A DNA stretch of 64,000 bases, taken from Laetiporus sulphureus 93-53 (Eukaryota; Basidiomycota; Agaricomycetes; Polyporales; Laetiporaceae). This document shows positions 34,620 to 46,146 of the stretch, piece by piece (within the stretch, counting starts at the first letter, position 1; each line of letters opens with the position of its first letter). Made by a program: the position numbers and the translations under genes. The stretch is from positions 143,162-207,161 of the forward strand of contig NW_024468512.1 of assembly GCF_001632365.1 (NCBI RefSeq), read 5' to 3'. Under the pieces are notes generated by a model. The model was not told where the DNA came from. It ran no database searches and was given only the letters and a program-made list of their open reading frames with translations.

Positions 34620-35822
34620 TCAGTCAATCCTCTTAACAATCCATCCCTCCCATCCCTCCCTCCCACCTAAAATCTCCCTCCCCGCTTCAATCTTAAATGC
34701 CTTGTCCACTCCCACTCGGTCGAATACAGCAGCGACGATAAGCGCGGCTGCCTGTGGAGCCCAGTTCTTCGCCACGCAGGTCAACTTGCCTGCGCCGAAT
34801 GCAAGCAGTGTCTGGCGCTGTGCGTCATTGCAGCGCTGCGGGTGGTGGCGGAGAGGGTCATATTGCATAGCAAGATGACCCCAAACGGCACTCCTTTGCA
34901 GCGCTTCAATGTCAGCGGCCACGATAATCTCGCGGCTCAAGTACTTGGAGATGAGATAGGGTAGGAAAGGGAATGGGTATATCGTGACGGCGCGCGAGAT
35001 ACGCCGCGTTGGAGGGTAGAGGCGGAGAACCTCCTGTATAGTTGCCTCCACGCTAGCGCTTTCACCGGTAAAACGGCGAAACTGATCTGCGTCCGGTTCT
35101 TGCAGAAACAACAGAAATGAGTTTCGAGTTTCTTCATTATCATGATTTAAAGCGACGGCGGTAGCGACGACTCGCCATATCGTTTCGTATGCGGGGATGA
35201 CAAACTCCAACGGATTGGCGAGTGCTGGAAGCCAGCGGCGAAGACGGGAATTGACATCCTCGAGGAGATTAGGAGGGAGCGGTGCGGAGGCCTTGGATTT
35301 CACCCAAAGGTCGTTAATGCCGGACGTGACAACGTCGACGTCGAGAGGATCAATACCCACGTGTTCGGAGTCAGCACCCAGAATGCCGACGAGGACCACA
35401 TGAATAGTGACCCTGGAGATAAAGGTATCGAACATGATGGTATCAGCCGACCTGGGGAGATATAATGCGACGGCGTCGTTGGCGACGTCCGCAAAGCGGG
35501 CCCAGGGTATATTGCGGGCGGAGATGAACCGAGCAGCATCTCTCGTGAAGGACGAGTGCGCAGCAATGTCACCTCGGACGAACGTTGAGTAGATTTGGAA
35601 GGCCCGTTTCAAACGGGCGTTAGGGATGGCGCGAGAGCACAGCTGCTCGGTGAGCGAGAGCGGAGGATCGAGGAGCGCGCGGATGTCCTCATACGTCGTG
35701 AGACGTCTTGCTTGCATGGTGCGTCGTAGATGTCGAATACAGGTAGATATCAGAACACATAATAACGCGAAGAGAAAAGAGCTTGCATAGCTTGCATACA
35801 GATGCATGTTGGCAGTGAGCAT
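34620..35822 (-). CDS. divergent cytochrome P450-like protein, intronless
   Basis: A single 400-codon exon, unusual in a window where nearly every gene is spliced. An N-terminal hydrophobic helix (YASSFLFALLCVLISTC) would anchor it in the ER. The K-helix ExxR is seen in QEVLRLYPPTRRISR and a heme-loop-like sequence in FGAGKLTCVAKNWAPQAA. However, the consensus Arg and Gly around the Cys are replaced, the I-helix (A/G)Gx(D/E)TT is not recognisable (RNSFLLFLQEPD sits there), and the protein is about 100 residues shorter than usual. It may be a specialised non-monooxygenase or decaying paralogue. No stop or frameshift interrupts it. Convergent with MSW1, 224 bases away. Confidence 0.7.
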   Translation of the reverse strand: MLTANMHLYASYASSFLFALLCVLISTCIRHLRRTMQARRLTTYEDIRALLDPPLSLTEQLCSRAIPNARLKRAFQIYSTFVRGDIAAHSSFTRDAARFISARNIPWARFADVANDAVALYLPRSADTIMFDTFISRVTIHVVLVGILGADSEHVGIDPLDVDVVTSGINDLWVKSKASAPLPPNLLEDVNSRLRRWLPALANPLEFVIPAYETIWRVVATAVALNHDNEETRNSFLLFLQEPDADQFRRFTGESASVEATIQEVLRLYPPTRRISRAVTIYPFPFLPYLISKYLSREIIVAADIEALQRSAVWGHLAMQYDPLRHHPQRCNDAQRQTLLAFGAGKLTCVAKNWAPQAAALIVAAVFDRVGVDKAFKIEAGREILGGREGWEGWIVKRID

Positions 35823-38191
35823 GGATGGTCCTTCGTCCGAATTGTATGCTGGCTTTTATGCAGATCCCGCTCCATGTACATGGGAACGGATGGCCATGTC
35901 CAGACAACGGAACGATGAATCATCTCCGAACGGGCGTTCATCAAATATTCGTGTAAGAGCCCAAGGACGAAGCCCTGGTATGCCCATGGATGGCCCTCGC
36001 ATGTCTAATACGAATAAGCGCAGCAGACGTGGCAGATCATGTAACGTGGAAGAGCTTTGTGAGAATTGATGGCAGACAAAGAGCATGCCGGAACTGAGAC
36101 CTCACTTAAGATGGTTGACAGCCGGAGAGCTTAGAGTCGCGTTGCATGTCTCTTAACCATTGTTCGGGCCCTAATCTGAGGTAGACTGATCGTTCTGCGG
36201 TTAGAACTGCAGCTCTAATGGACGTCCGTGGTGATTTGGCGATAGTATGCGCCTTGCGCATGGCACCCGGATCGCTAGCCTCTATGCATGAATCCCGTCG
36301 AGATCAACATTCATAATAGATTGCGTGACGGGAACAGAGGTCCGTGGAAGCAACGTGCGTGTCAGCCACTGAATGCAATCGACATGCGGCGAGCTATGCT
36401 ATCGCGCAAATCCGAAGAAGTGGGTCTTCATGAGGTGCATTGGCTGTTCGCAGCGACATCGCCAGTCACTAGCAGGTTCAGAGCTAGTCATTGGCAGATC
36501 AGAGTAGCGAATTGCGGTTGTTGCCTCAAGTCGGCGTGGCTATGTCTTACTCCGGCATTGAAGACCTGATAATGGTGAAGCATTCATTAGCCATCCTCAT
36601 CTAAGATTGGGCGCAGCAAGGAAGCATCGGCCCCAACTGAGATACTCTGATGCTGGAGTCAGCCTGACGGCACCCAGGAACTGTTTCATCCACAACAAGG
36701 ACCTATGAATACCGTCCCTCCCAAACCGACTAGAGCTACCACACATCGTCTCAATCTGTGGAGCCTAGGAACCGCGGCGCAGCGTCCTTGGTCTGACTCG
36801 ACAGCATGATTCGCGACCGCACCATTCTCGGACGGATGATGGCCCACTCTTAGCATCACACGTCAGAACAGACGACCTGATACCCATATCCACGTTCAAG
36901 GGAACCCTTCAATGGGGTACTCTCGCAATGAACGGGAGCATGAGTATTGGGGCGCCTGCCTGAGTCACTCAGCGTCGCCGAGCTGCAGGCAGCTGCGAAC
37001 ATTTTCCGATACAGATAGCATATGACGAAAAGCAGCATGCAGCCGCATGGTTCATGTAGACGGTGGAAGCGTTGGTTAACGAGTTGCTTTGGTGAGATTT
37101 CCAAGGTATGCCTTTCGAGCAACGCTGTTCGCACAATCGAGAGATCCTCTCCTATTTATGACTCTCACATGTGCGGACGGCGCTGAATAAGAGATTCGCA
37201 AGTCGTCATCCAATTCCCAAGTCTCAGAGAACATCAAAGAGTTAGATAAAAGTCAAAATGACGACTTACTGCAAAAGATTGCGGGCCCGCGTGTGGTTCC
37301 TGCTACAAACGGACAGCGAGCAATGATACTCGCTAGAGCAAGGCCGGACACTGCTGTAGTACGCGTGCAATCCGAACCTGCCTGAGAGACGGAAAGGAAA
37401 TCAAGTAGAAAGCAATACACGTCAAAAATCGAGCCGATGATGTCGGTTGGATCACCGCGATGAGTTATGACATCCGCTGTCCATCCTCGTATATGTGACG
37501 TTCCCCCCAGCGAGATGATGATGATAGTAAGAAGCAGGTTCGGTGGTGCTCTATGTACGATGAAGTATGGAATAATTATATTTCCATATATGTATCAAAA
37601 GCGCGATTTGCAAGTATTGTACAATGGCGTAGTGGCTGTAATGGCCCTAAACCGGGAATGCGAGGTGGTTCTTGTTGGCGGTAAAAACTCATTTGCGCGC
37701 TGGTTCAAGACTGTCCCCTCCAGAAAACTTGGTATTTGCGTGGTTTCTAGTCGGAAGACCGGATTGCCAGCAAAGTAAACCGGTCTCCTTGGGCCAGGGA
37801 AGCAATTCTGCAACCCAGAGATCGGGCCGAGTTAGTCTTAGGAGATAAGGACTGTCATCAGTTCGCGCAGTGGGTCGTGCCTCTCGCAAACCTTTTGCTT
37901 TTTTTTACTTTCATAATTGCAGTTCAATTCACAATCTGCGGTGTATCGATTTGAAGCAATAGCAAGATCCATTTCTTTCCGTAGTACAGGAAAAGCGAAT
38001 GACATGCGTATGAACAACATAGTAAAGAAATACAGAAGGGACAAACAGGAGGGATGGACAACATGAGGGTAGACAGATGAAATTGCCTGATGGGAATCCA
38101 TGGATGACATTCATTGAATAGTTCATAACAGAATCAGGTCTTGCCAGAGTGTCCAACAGTCCAGAATGAAGCCGAGATTGAAACATACCAC
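35823..38191. other. 2.4-kb gene-poor interval
   Basis: No ORF exceeds about 105 codons and none carries a family motif or fits a spliced model. Short ORFs on both strands overlap at random. The left end should contain the promoter of the P450-like gene, the right end the 3' UTR of the DUF6697-like gene. I found no terminal repeats or transposase remnants by eye. Confidence 0.5.
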
Positions 38192-40169
38192 CTAGGCCTT
38201 TGGTTCGAAGTCGCCAGCAGAACCTTCCGAGCCTTCAATTGCATAAGACACAGCGGAGCCAGCCAGAACCGGAGAGACTTGCAGCGCATTCACATTCACA
38301 TTTGCAGCGGCGCCCGCACCCCACGTCGGTCCTGCGATCACGGGCGTCGCCCTCCACTTGCCGGTTTGCGCGCACTTGGCCGCGTGTTCTAGAAGCATGC
38401 GGTATAGGTTGTTGTTGAAACCGATACATTGCAGCCCGATGCACGCGACCTTGAGCGCGCCGGCGATATACAGCTGTCCGGTCTCGTAGACGTTTTGCGG
38501 TGAGGTGTTCTTCCGCCCGGCGAGGGTCTCCTTGACCAAGGCTTGCGTAGTCTTCGAAAAAGCGGGGAGAGTCAAAGAAAGGAGTATATGTGGGCTAGGA
38601 GGCTGTACCTCGTTTGAGAGATTCTCCCACTCGGCTGGAGTCAGCTCGTCAAGCCAGAAGGCCTGGTAGATCCCAGCGTAGTACCATTTGCCGTCCTTAT
38701 TGTAGAAGCACTCTGCGACACGTCAAGCCACGCCATCTAAGTTTGGGATGACACCGTACCGGTGTGCCTATTCAGCTTCGGTGCCATGTCCACGACTGCC
38801 CAGCGGTGCGCTGTGCTAACACGAGGATTGGTGTTGCATTTATAAATGGGTGTCAGGAAGTAACCATGCTCTTCGCGTTCAGGGCACCAATACGTCGTGG
38901 TCTGTTGGAAGACGCGGTAATTGCCAAGCCTGCAACGGACAACGTTAGCACGACAATGCGAATCTATTGGTCAATCACGCACTGAGTACGAAGCAGCTAG
39001 AAGCGATCATCGCTAGACAGGTAAGCGCAGTATATGCAGGTAAATGAGACCTACGACGGGCGTGGCCCCAAGGAATTCATGCAGAGTGAACGGCGAAGGG
39101 ATGGTGATCGGTCGCAAGACATCAGGAGGAATGTCGGCGGGCAGAGGCAAGGCAGCCAGTTCCGCGTTCCTCGCTTGTATTCGTTCTATGGGATCCGGAG
39201 CGGCCATAGCTGTGGCTACCTAAACAATAACACTTATTGAATGAAATGAAACAGTGGCGGGAGGAGCATACTCTTTGTTCATGATCCTCGAGGGTGAGCG
39301 CCTGCATCTGAAGATCGGGAGCGAGCACTTCAGGACTCTTTGGGCTTGTAAAGACGATCGGGCTAAGAGGAAGGGGTGATGCAGGTCTCGGGGATACAGA
39401 GGGGGCATCCCGGCGGGTAGCAGCGGCCGCGGCGAGATCCTGTGCATGCAGAAGTATTCTGTGCAGACACGTCTGCCATTCACGTCTCGAATGCTACATA
39501 GCTTCTTGAGCCTGCAGGTACCCCAGATGCTCTCGTCACCAATGGACGTACCTGATGTATGTTCTCTATGCTCTCCGGCATCGGATCGCCTTCCTTCCCG
39601 CTCGTCTCGATGTGGATACGCAGCATCCTGATCTCATGCTGGAAATTCTTGCATATATCTGACAGACGTGCGACCTCCAGGGCGATCTTCGCGTTCTTCC
39701 TCTCCTCCAGGGCCCTCGTGGACGTGTTCGGGTTCTCTGCCGCCAGCATTGCATTCCGACCGTTTACCATCGCGAGCTGTCTCTCCAGATCGTTCCTTTC
39801 GCGCTTCAAATTCTGGATTATCGTGTTCTTCTCGCGGACTGAGACACATGCTTCTGCGAACCGTCGGACAACCGCGTCTCGCGCGTTCAGAGCTTCGTTC
39901 ACACGCATCCGTTCCAGCTTGATGTCCATGGATAGCTCCTCGACTCGAATGTCCGTTCTAAGAGGTCCCAGAAGCTGATCCCGCGCGCATATAACGATGA
40001 TGGGTAGGTGCAGTAAAGGAGAACTTACGATATCAACATGGCTCTCCGCGCATTTGGCTTCGGCGCAGACACCGGTCGAGAGGACCAGATCCTTTGCAGT
40101 CACCACGGTCCTGTCGGCTCCATCGGCGTCCACTGGAATATCAGTTTGTGGCTTTGCTCCCTCTGACAT
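38192..40169 (-). CDS. coiled-coil protein with C-terminal DUF6697-like domain
   Basis: Proposed exons: complement(join(38192..38551,38609..38712,38760..38929,about 39060..39219,39272..39493,39552..39974,40029..40169)). The joint between 38929 and about 39060 is not resolved in frame, so one exon may be missing. The N-terminal half is a long amphipathic helix region (RMRVNEALNARDAVVRRF, then NLKRERNDLERQLAMVNGRN). A Ser/Pro-rich linker and Ala-rich helix follow. The C-terminal part (LGNYRVFQQTTTYWCPEREE, KDGKWYYAGIYQAFWL, then KETLAGRKNTSPQNVYETGQ) looks like the basidiomycete DUF6697 domain. The role is unknown. Start placed at MSEGAKPQTD because the upstream in-frame part has no coding character. 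If the two halves are separate genes, the break would be near 39040. Confidence 0.62.
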
Positions 40170-40743
40170 CGTGATGATGGGAAGAGCACGGCCGCTGCGG
40201 TTGCGGGGAGGTCGAAAGAGAAGCAGGGCACAAACAGGTTCAAACATGTCAACATGCATCAACCTCCGCATTGGGAAGTGAAATGCGTGTAGTGGCCCAG
40301 TTGAGACATCGAAAGCAATATCCATGCGCACAACATAGCCTCGGCTGGGTAGTTTTCCAAACGGGTCTCGAGACTCCATTAATGCGTAATTCATTGTTCA
40401 CAGGGTGTGCGCCTGTCAATTCCTCGTTTGTCGAATGAAACAGATCGATCACGTTGTGCATGTGTTCAAGTTGCTACACGAACACGGATGGAGGTCTGAT
40501 GTTCGGCCACCTGTCAGGATATACTGATGTTCCCGACCTATTTGAACTGGTTCGGAGACCGTGCTGATCGCGCAGACCACATACAGCAAAGTCGCGAAGC
40601 CACCTGCAACAGATGACATCGAGTTGTGGCTGAGCAGACCAGTCCAGTAGGAAACACGACTGTAGTGGATGCGGAATAGATGGTGCATAGAGATCCCCGA
40701 GCTGTGATGTATTGAGAGTACGGGACAGGAGCCTCTAGCAGTC
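40170..40743. other. intergenic spacer
   Basis: 574 bases with the mS33 3' UTR and the promoter of the coiled-coil gene. Nothing else is supported; the ORFs crossing it extend from neighbouring exons. Confidence 0.5.
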
Positions 40744-41131
40744 CTACCGTTTTCTTTGTGTCCTGCGGCTGTCGGCTATTACAGAACAACCGTAAGGCAA
40801 GGAGTCGGCCATGAATTTCCTGAAACGCACCTTTGCTCTTCGCCTTTTTCGGCACGCCCTTTCCTCTCTTCTTCTTCGCCTCAACATCTGCCACTCGCCT
40901 CTCCTCTTTTTCATCCACAATCTTAAACTCTCCTCCATGCATGCGGTTAAACATGGCGACTGTGAACGGCTTCGGGTAGTATTGGACCATAGAGGGACCG
41001 CGGAGACGCGCGCGGAGGTATTTGGCTCCAGTACGGATGGACGTCGGGTTATACGACGTCTGAAATATCGCGCATCTTAGGCGCGTTAATGTGGCCAACC
41101 GCGAGGGATTGACTGGTGCGGCAGTTGCCAT
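40744..41131 (-). CDS. RSM27: mitochondrial small-subunit ribosomal protein mS33
   Basis: Two exons: complement(join(40744..40775,40831..41131)), 110 residues. LRCAIFQTSYNPTSIRTGAK and RARLRGPSMVQYYP are the conserved core of mS33 (yeast Rsm27, human MRPS33), which lies in the head of the mitochondrial small ribosomal subunit. The C-terminal third is Lys/Arg-rich (EAKKKRGKGVPKKAK). The second exon adds only ten residues (ADSRRTQRKR); reading through the intron instead gives an 86-residue tail without family similarity. Divergent from SUV3 with 364 bases between the start codons. Confidence 0.9.
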
Positions 41132-41495
41132 TGGAGATGTTGTGAAGGTGGCGGGGTACTATGAAGAGGCCAATAGCTTTAGATCCTAACAAACACAAAT
41201 AGATACACCTCACCGTGACAGCCAGAGCCGTTACGCGCGTCACGCTGACCTAGCTCCCTTCACTATCAAGCCTGTTCAGATCCAGTACTTACAACTGCAC
41301 GCTGCATGCGCAATCAGGATGAAATTATCAGACCCTCAAGAGCTTTTGTGATTCATCATTCATATTTTATACTCTAAGACTTACGTATTAATCGCTGGGT
41401 GCACTTCCTGAGGAAGCCCGTCACAATCTGTCACGGCTATATCGCCGCTAATAGTTTACGGTCCAGGAGCTGGACCCGGACTCCATACTTCTCCC
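41132..41495. promoter_or_regulatory. short divergent promoter between mS33 and SUV3
   Basis: 364 bases separate two start codons facing away from each other, and both products act in mitochondrial gene expression. No canonical TATA box is seen. A shared bidirectional promoter is inferred from spacing alone. Confidence 0.45.
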
Positions 41496-44085
41496 ATGCT
41501 CCTGCGGGCGACGGAACAGCTTTCGCTTCGTGTCTGTTCACGGTGCCGCCATGATCTCGTACAGGCACAGCGAACGGGAACCAAAATTTTCATCCGGGCG
41601 CGATCCTCACAGGGAGTCAAGACGGCAGTGCGAAGTGCGAACTCGAACCTCAGCAGATCGTCAGTCTCTGGGGTATACCCAGACACACCTCGTTACGCCA
41701 GGCCACCCAACCATCCTAAACCTCGACTTCCTCAGGAAGGGGAGGAGAAGCGTCGTTTCACCCTCACGCCCGAGCAACTCCCCGACCACCTTGCTCAAGC
41801 GGTCAGGACATGGGCGAAAAAGCCGCACGTAGCGCGAAGGCTTTGTGCCTTCGGCATCGCTGAGAAGGACATTGAGTCTTTGCTCACGTCTTATACTGGT
41901 GCTATAAGGGCGCATGGAGTGTTGCAGGCACTCGAATACGACGACGAGCAACTAACCCGTATGGTGGAAGATCTGACGCATGCAGACAATAACGGAATGC
42001 TGGACATATACCTCACGAAGCTGCTTTTTGAATGGGCACATCATTCTCGAGGCCGCGCAGATCTCGAGACCGAGGTCTCCTCTGCGACACTCTCGAAGAT
42101 GTCGGAACTCTTCGAACTGTCTGACCTCTCGCATCCCGCTGCGCTCTACCCGGAGACACGCAGAGCCCGCCCCCGTCGAGTCATTATGCACGTCGGCCCC
42201 ACGAATAGCGGCAAGACGCACAACGCGTTACGAGCTCTTGCTGCCGCGAAGAGTGGGATATACGCGGGTCCTCTGCGATTGCTTGCGCACGAGATTTGGG
42301 AGCGTCTGAACAAGGGTCAGATCGTTCCTCTTGGGGTGGACCCTGACAAGGACGCGGAACCAGCCTTGGACAGCAACCTCGATGCTGCCGATGCCGTCCC
42401 GATCATTAGAAAAACCGGAAGAGAGCAGTACGCTAGAGCCTGCAACATGCTCACAGGGGAGGAGCAAAAGATCGTTCAGGAACACGGCGCGCTACTCAGT
42501 TGCACAGTGGAGATGGTGCCGCTCATGAGCGAAGTCGATGTTGCTATCATTGACGAGATCCAACTTATTGCAGACCCGGATCGCGGAGGTGCGTGGACCA
42601 ACGCAGTGCTTGGCGTCAACGCGGCGGTGCTTCATCTATGTGGCGAGGAGAGGGCCGTCCCTCTCATCGAGGCTCTTCTCCGTGACACTGGAGACGAGCT
42701 CGTCGTTAACCGATACGAACGTTTGACGCCCTTACATGTGGCCAAGGAGAGCCTTCACGGAGACCTGAGTCGTGTAGAGAAAGGCGATTGTGTCGTCGCA
42801 TTTTCTCGCACTAAGATCTTCGAACTAAAGAAAGTGATCGAGAAACAGACGGGGATGCGATGCGCTGTTGCATATGGCAGATTGCCACCGGAGATCCGTA
42901 GCGAGCAGGCAGCGCTGTTCAACAAGCCGAACAATGACTACAATATCCTAGTCGGCAGCGATGCTATTGGCATGGGCCTCAATTTGTGCGTGAATAGTAT
43001 CGCACGTTTAAAGTAAATGTTTTGCTGATCAAGTTGGCTTTCACCAGGAAAATCAAGCGCATTATTCTCGACTCTGTCCGCAAATGGAATGGAACAAGAG
43101 AGGTGCTGGCATCAACTTCGCAGATCAAACAAATTGCTGGCCGTGCCGGACGCTTCGGATTGCACGGAGAAGACGACTCTGGAGGCGTGGTTACAACGCT
43201 GCACGAGGGAGACTTGCAGGTTGTGCGTCGCGCACTGGAAGTTCCGATGCAGCCAATCAAATACGCTCGCATTACTTTGAACGCTGATCTATTTGGCGCT
43301 GTCGTCCATGCCCTCCCGCAGGGGTCCGACTCGAATGACGCTCTGGATGTGTTTCAGTATGTGTCGAAAGTTCATCCGCAGTTTGCGATTGAAGACGTCG
43401 CGAGAATGAAGGACAAGGTGGAATTCGTCAACGATATCAAGGACGGCGTGACTATCCGTGACCGAGTTATGCTTCAGTCTGCGCCGTTCCCGATCAAAGA
43501 TGAGAGGGGTTCCGACATAGTCAGATCTATTTTGAGGCTCTATGAAGATAAATTACAAGTTGGCTTTCAAGAAGCTCTGGAGGACGCCGGCTTCTGGGAG
43601 CAATTTGAAGAAAGCATCGAGACATTGGAGAGTTTGGAACCGATACCGAAGGGCATGCTCGGGGAGATGCTTCAGTTCCTCGAGTCGATACACAAGGTGC
43701 TCGTGACGTATCTCTGGCTCAGCTACCGACATCCGATCGCCTTTATCGAGCAAGAAGAGGCATTCAAGTTGCGTGATCGAACGGAGAAGGCCATGGAGAG
43801 TTGTCTGCATCGATTGTCGGCTGTACGTGGCAAGAACAAAATGAGCCGCCGGGCGGGGGAAGCAGCTGCCGATGCACGCGAACCGAAGATCGAATACATA
43901 TCTTCGCGGGACCTCATGCATCGAAGAACAACGAAGGCTCACGCTCACTCTCTCCGCAGTATGTACTTTTACCCGCATTTATCGTTGGTCGAACTGACGG
44001 TGCGGATTCAGCGAGTGCTAATGCGGAGGAGGAGTCCGGCGAGGCCACATCCCAGTCTGAACTTGATGCGCGATCGGCCACGTGA
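41496..44085 (+). CDS. SUV3: mitochondrial ATP-dependent RNA helicase SUV3
   Basis: Three exons: join(41496..42985,43048..43958,44012..44085), 824 residues. Walker A is GPTNSGKT (about residue 234), the DExH-type box is DEIQ (IIDEIQLI), and motif VI is QIAGRAGRFG. YAGPLRLLAHE is motif Ia of the Ski2-like/Suv3 class. The C-terminal helical region (ALDVFQYVSKVHPQFAIEDV) and the basic N-terminus (MLLRATEQLSLRVCSRCRHD) fit a matrix enzyme. Suv3 unwinds RNA for the mitochondrial degradosome with the exonuclease Dss1. The first exon (1490 nt) is the longest uninterrupted one on this strand. The last exon adds an acidic tail of 24 residues. Intact. Confidence 0.96.
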
Positions 44086-44229
44086 GGCTGTTTGCACCGA
44101 TTTGGTTCTCGTTCGTATGTCTCAGTTCTGTTTCTGCCTATTCTGTTTCACATATTCAACTTGCTCGCAGGCGGGCCATTTCAACGTCTCTCGTACGAAG
44201 ACTTCTCACTCTAATTTATTATCGCCACG

Positions 44230-44745
44230 ATGTCCGCGCGCTGGCTCTATCTCGCCATCTTCCTCTTCTTATTCTCAACTGTACTAGCGTTACCTATCTA
44301 TCGGCAAGCTATGGATCCCTCTTCACTGGCCAACGCCGAACCCAGTTCCTTGCTTGGGCGACGCTATCTTCTCCAGAGTCACTCAACGTTTGCGGTGGCG
44401 AGCGCCGAGACATCAGGACAATCGCATGCGCGCCATGATGTCTCTATCAGACGATCAAACCCCTTCCCAAGGTACCTTGCAGAACGAGCCATGGCCCAAC
44501 ATGCGTGGCGAGGAGAAGCGGACGTGGATTACGTCTCTCATGTAGGCGAGGGGCCCGAAGGAGCGAAGCTGGAAGCATCGCAAACTGCTAGTTCCGTGGA
44601 TCAAACCCCCACGCCAAACCGAAAGTACAATACCTCCATCACCCTAATCCCTCGCCCTACAGGTGCCGCCAAGCATATTCAGAGTCAGGCGAGCTCCAGC
44701 CACTCGAAGGGTGCCTCTGGTCACGCAGATGCTCATAAGGCCTAG
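44230..44745 (+). CDS. small secreted protein, no known domain
   Basis: A single-exon 171-codon ORF 145 bases after SUV3. The first 22 residues form a classic signal peptide (WLYLAIFLFLFSTVLALP) with a likely cut after Ala. The mature part is Ser/Ala/His-rich, has no cysteine and contains several RR pairs that could be Kex2 sites. Candidates are a wall-associated, peptide-precursor or effector-like protein, but there is no homology I can name. Absence of cysteines argues against the common effector class. Coding status is supported by the signal peptide and clean ORF only. Confidence 0.6.
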   Translation: MSARWLYLAIFLFLFSTVLALPIYRQAMDPSSLANAEPSSLLGRRYLLQSHSTFAVASAETSGQSHARHDVSIRRSNPFPRYLAERAMAQHAWRGEADVDYVSHVGEGPEGAKLEASQTASSVDQTPTPNRKYNTSITLIPRPTGAAKHIQSQASSSHSKGASGHADAHKA

Positions 44746-44981
44746 AGGGAAGGCTTCATGTATCGACATGTGCATTAGAACCTGCACGACACACTCTAAT
44801 GACATCCCAATCCTTCATTAAATGTCCGTTGTAGCTATAGACATAAGTGGTATTCCTAACATATACAATTCAGTATTGTACCGAACGATGGTTACTGTAC
44901 AGCGGCGAGTCAACCCCACAATGACTTCGGCCCAATGTCTGACGAAATCACTGTTATACACTACGCTTTTTCGTATACAAC

Positions 44982-45744
44982 CTAACAAGTCCCTTCCATA
45001 CCACGGGGATCGTTCATGGATCCGTTCAAAGAACCCATCTCAGTCAAAGTCCTGATGAACATATCATCGAATGCCCGCTGCAATCCAAGACTCTCCAGGG
45101 TCGTTTCGAAGTCTCCCTCCTCGGTGTCGAGTTCTTGCAGCCACTCCTCCATCCTGCTCGTCCCACCCACGATGATACTACGCAGCCTTGTGCGGTCTGT
45201 CTGGCTTACAGGCATAGCAGACAGCGAGTGCTCATCTACAGGTGTCGGGACATCCACGCCGGCTTTCTGTTCAGGGTCCCATGCCTGTGCACGGAGGGCC
45301 GCGAGCCAACCCTTGTCCAGGTCATCCAGCCAGGCAAGGAGCTGTGGCAGAGTTTGAGTATCGGGCTGGTATCCAGGGATCGAGTTCATCACTTCGCCGG
45401 TCAAGCGCAGAAGTAGGGACGTTCGCAGAGATGCGGAAGGGTTGAGCGGCGGTATCTGCAATACGAGAGACAAAAGCGGATGCATTGTGAGGAGGTATGA
45501 CGACAATGTCGGGAGCGTCGTCGACGGCTGTGACCTAGAAGAACAATACGCAGAATCTGGCTGTCATTTATGGCTAGATAGAGGCAACGATGTCAGCTCA
45601 CCGCTTCTTGAAGTTCCTGGTGATGTCTAGGAGTTGTTCCTCGAGGTAGTCCACCAACTTCTGCTCCTGGTTGGACGATAGAGGACGCGTAGCCGATCTA
45701 TTCTGCGTAGGCGGCTCTTGCTCTTCTCCAGATGCTAGACCCAT
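44982..45744 (-). CDS. conserved hypothetical protein
   Basis: Two exons: complement(join(44982..45534,45602..45744)), 231 residues. The 67-nt intron has GTGAGC and TTCTAG ends and splits an Arg codon. The first exon contains KLVDYLEEQLLDITRNFKKR, a helical segment; the second begins TLPTLSSYLLTMHPLLSL and includes repeated Leu-rich helices (LLAWLDDLDKGWLAALRAQA). It looks like an all-helical soluble protein without signal peptide, membrane segment or catalytic motif. I do not recognise the family. Convergent with the small secreted protein gene. Confidence 0.7.
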
Positions 45745-46146
45745 TATTCGAAGCTATGCGCAATGCGTTCGACGCCAGGGTGTTGCAACAGCTTTAAGCT
45801 GGTATGGTCGAGGTTGATGCATGGGAGCGCTCCGCGTGAAGTCGATCGTCACAGGACAAATTCGTCAAATTCGCGGACCCCGCGAATATCAGGTTGATTC
45901 AGACGTTCCGATGTCGATATAATACAAGAAACACGTACTTAAGTATACGAGCTACAGTATTCTGATAAATGATGATGGTGTACCCAGCGATAATGAGGAA
46001 AAATTTAGAGAACTGTGTCTATGAGCGAATGTCTATAGTACAAAGCAAGCCATTGCCAAGTGGAGAACGCTTTCAGCACCGTCAGAAAGTCCGCAACAAA
46101 GATTGTCCAATTCATGTGCCATTAATATCTTTAGTCTGAATGCCAC
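45745..46146. other. intergenic spacer
   Basis: 402 bases with the promoter of the hypothetical gene and the 3' UTR of the intersectin gene; both genes lie on the minus strand. Nothing else is visible. Confidence 0.5.
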
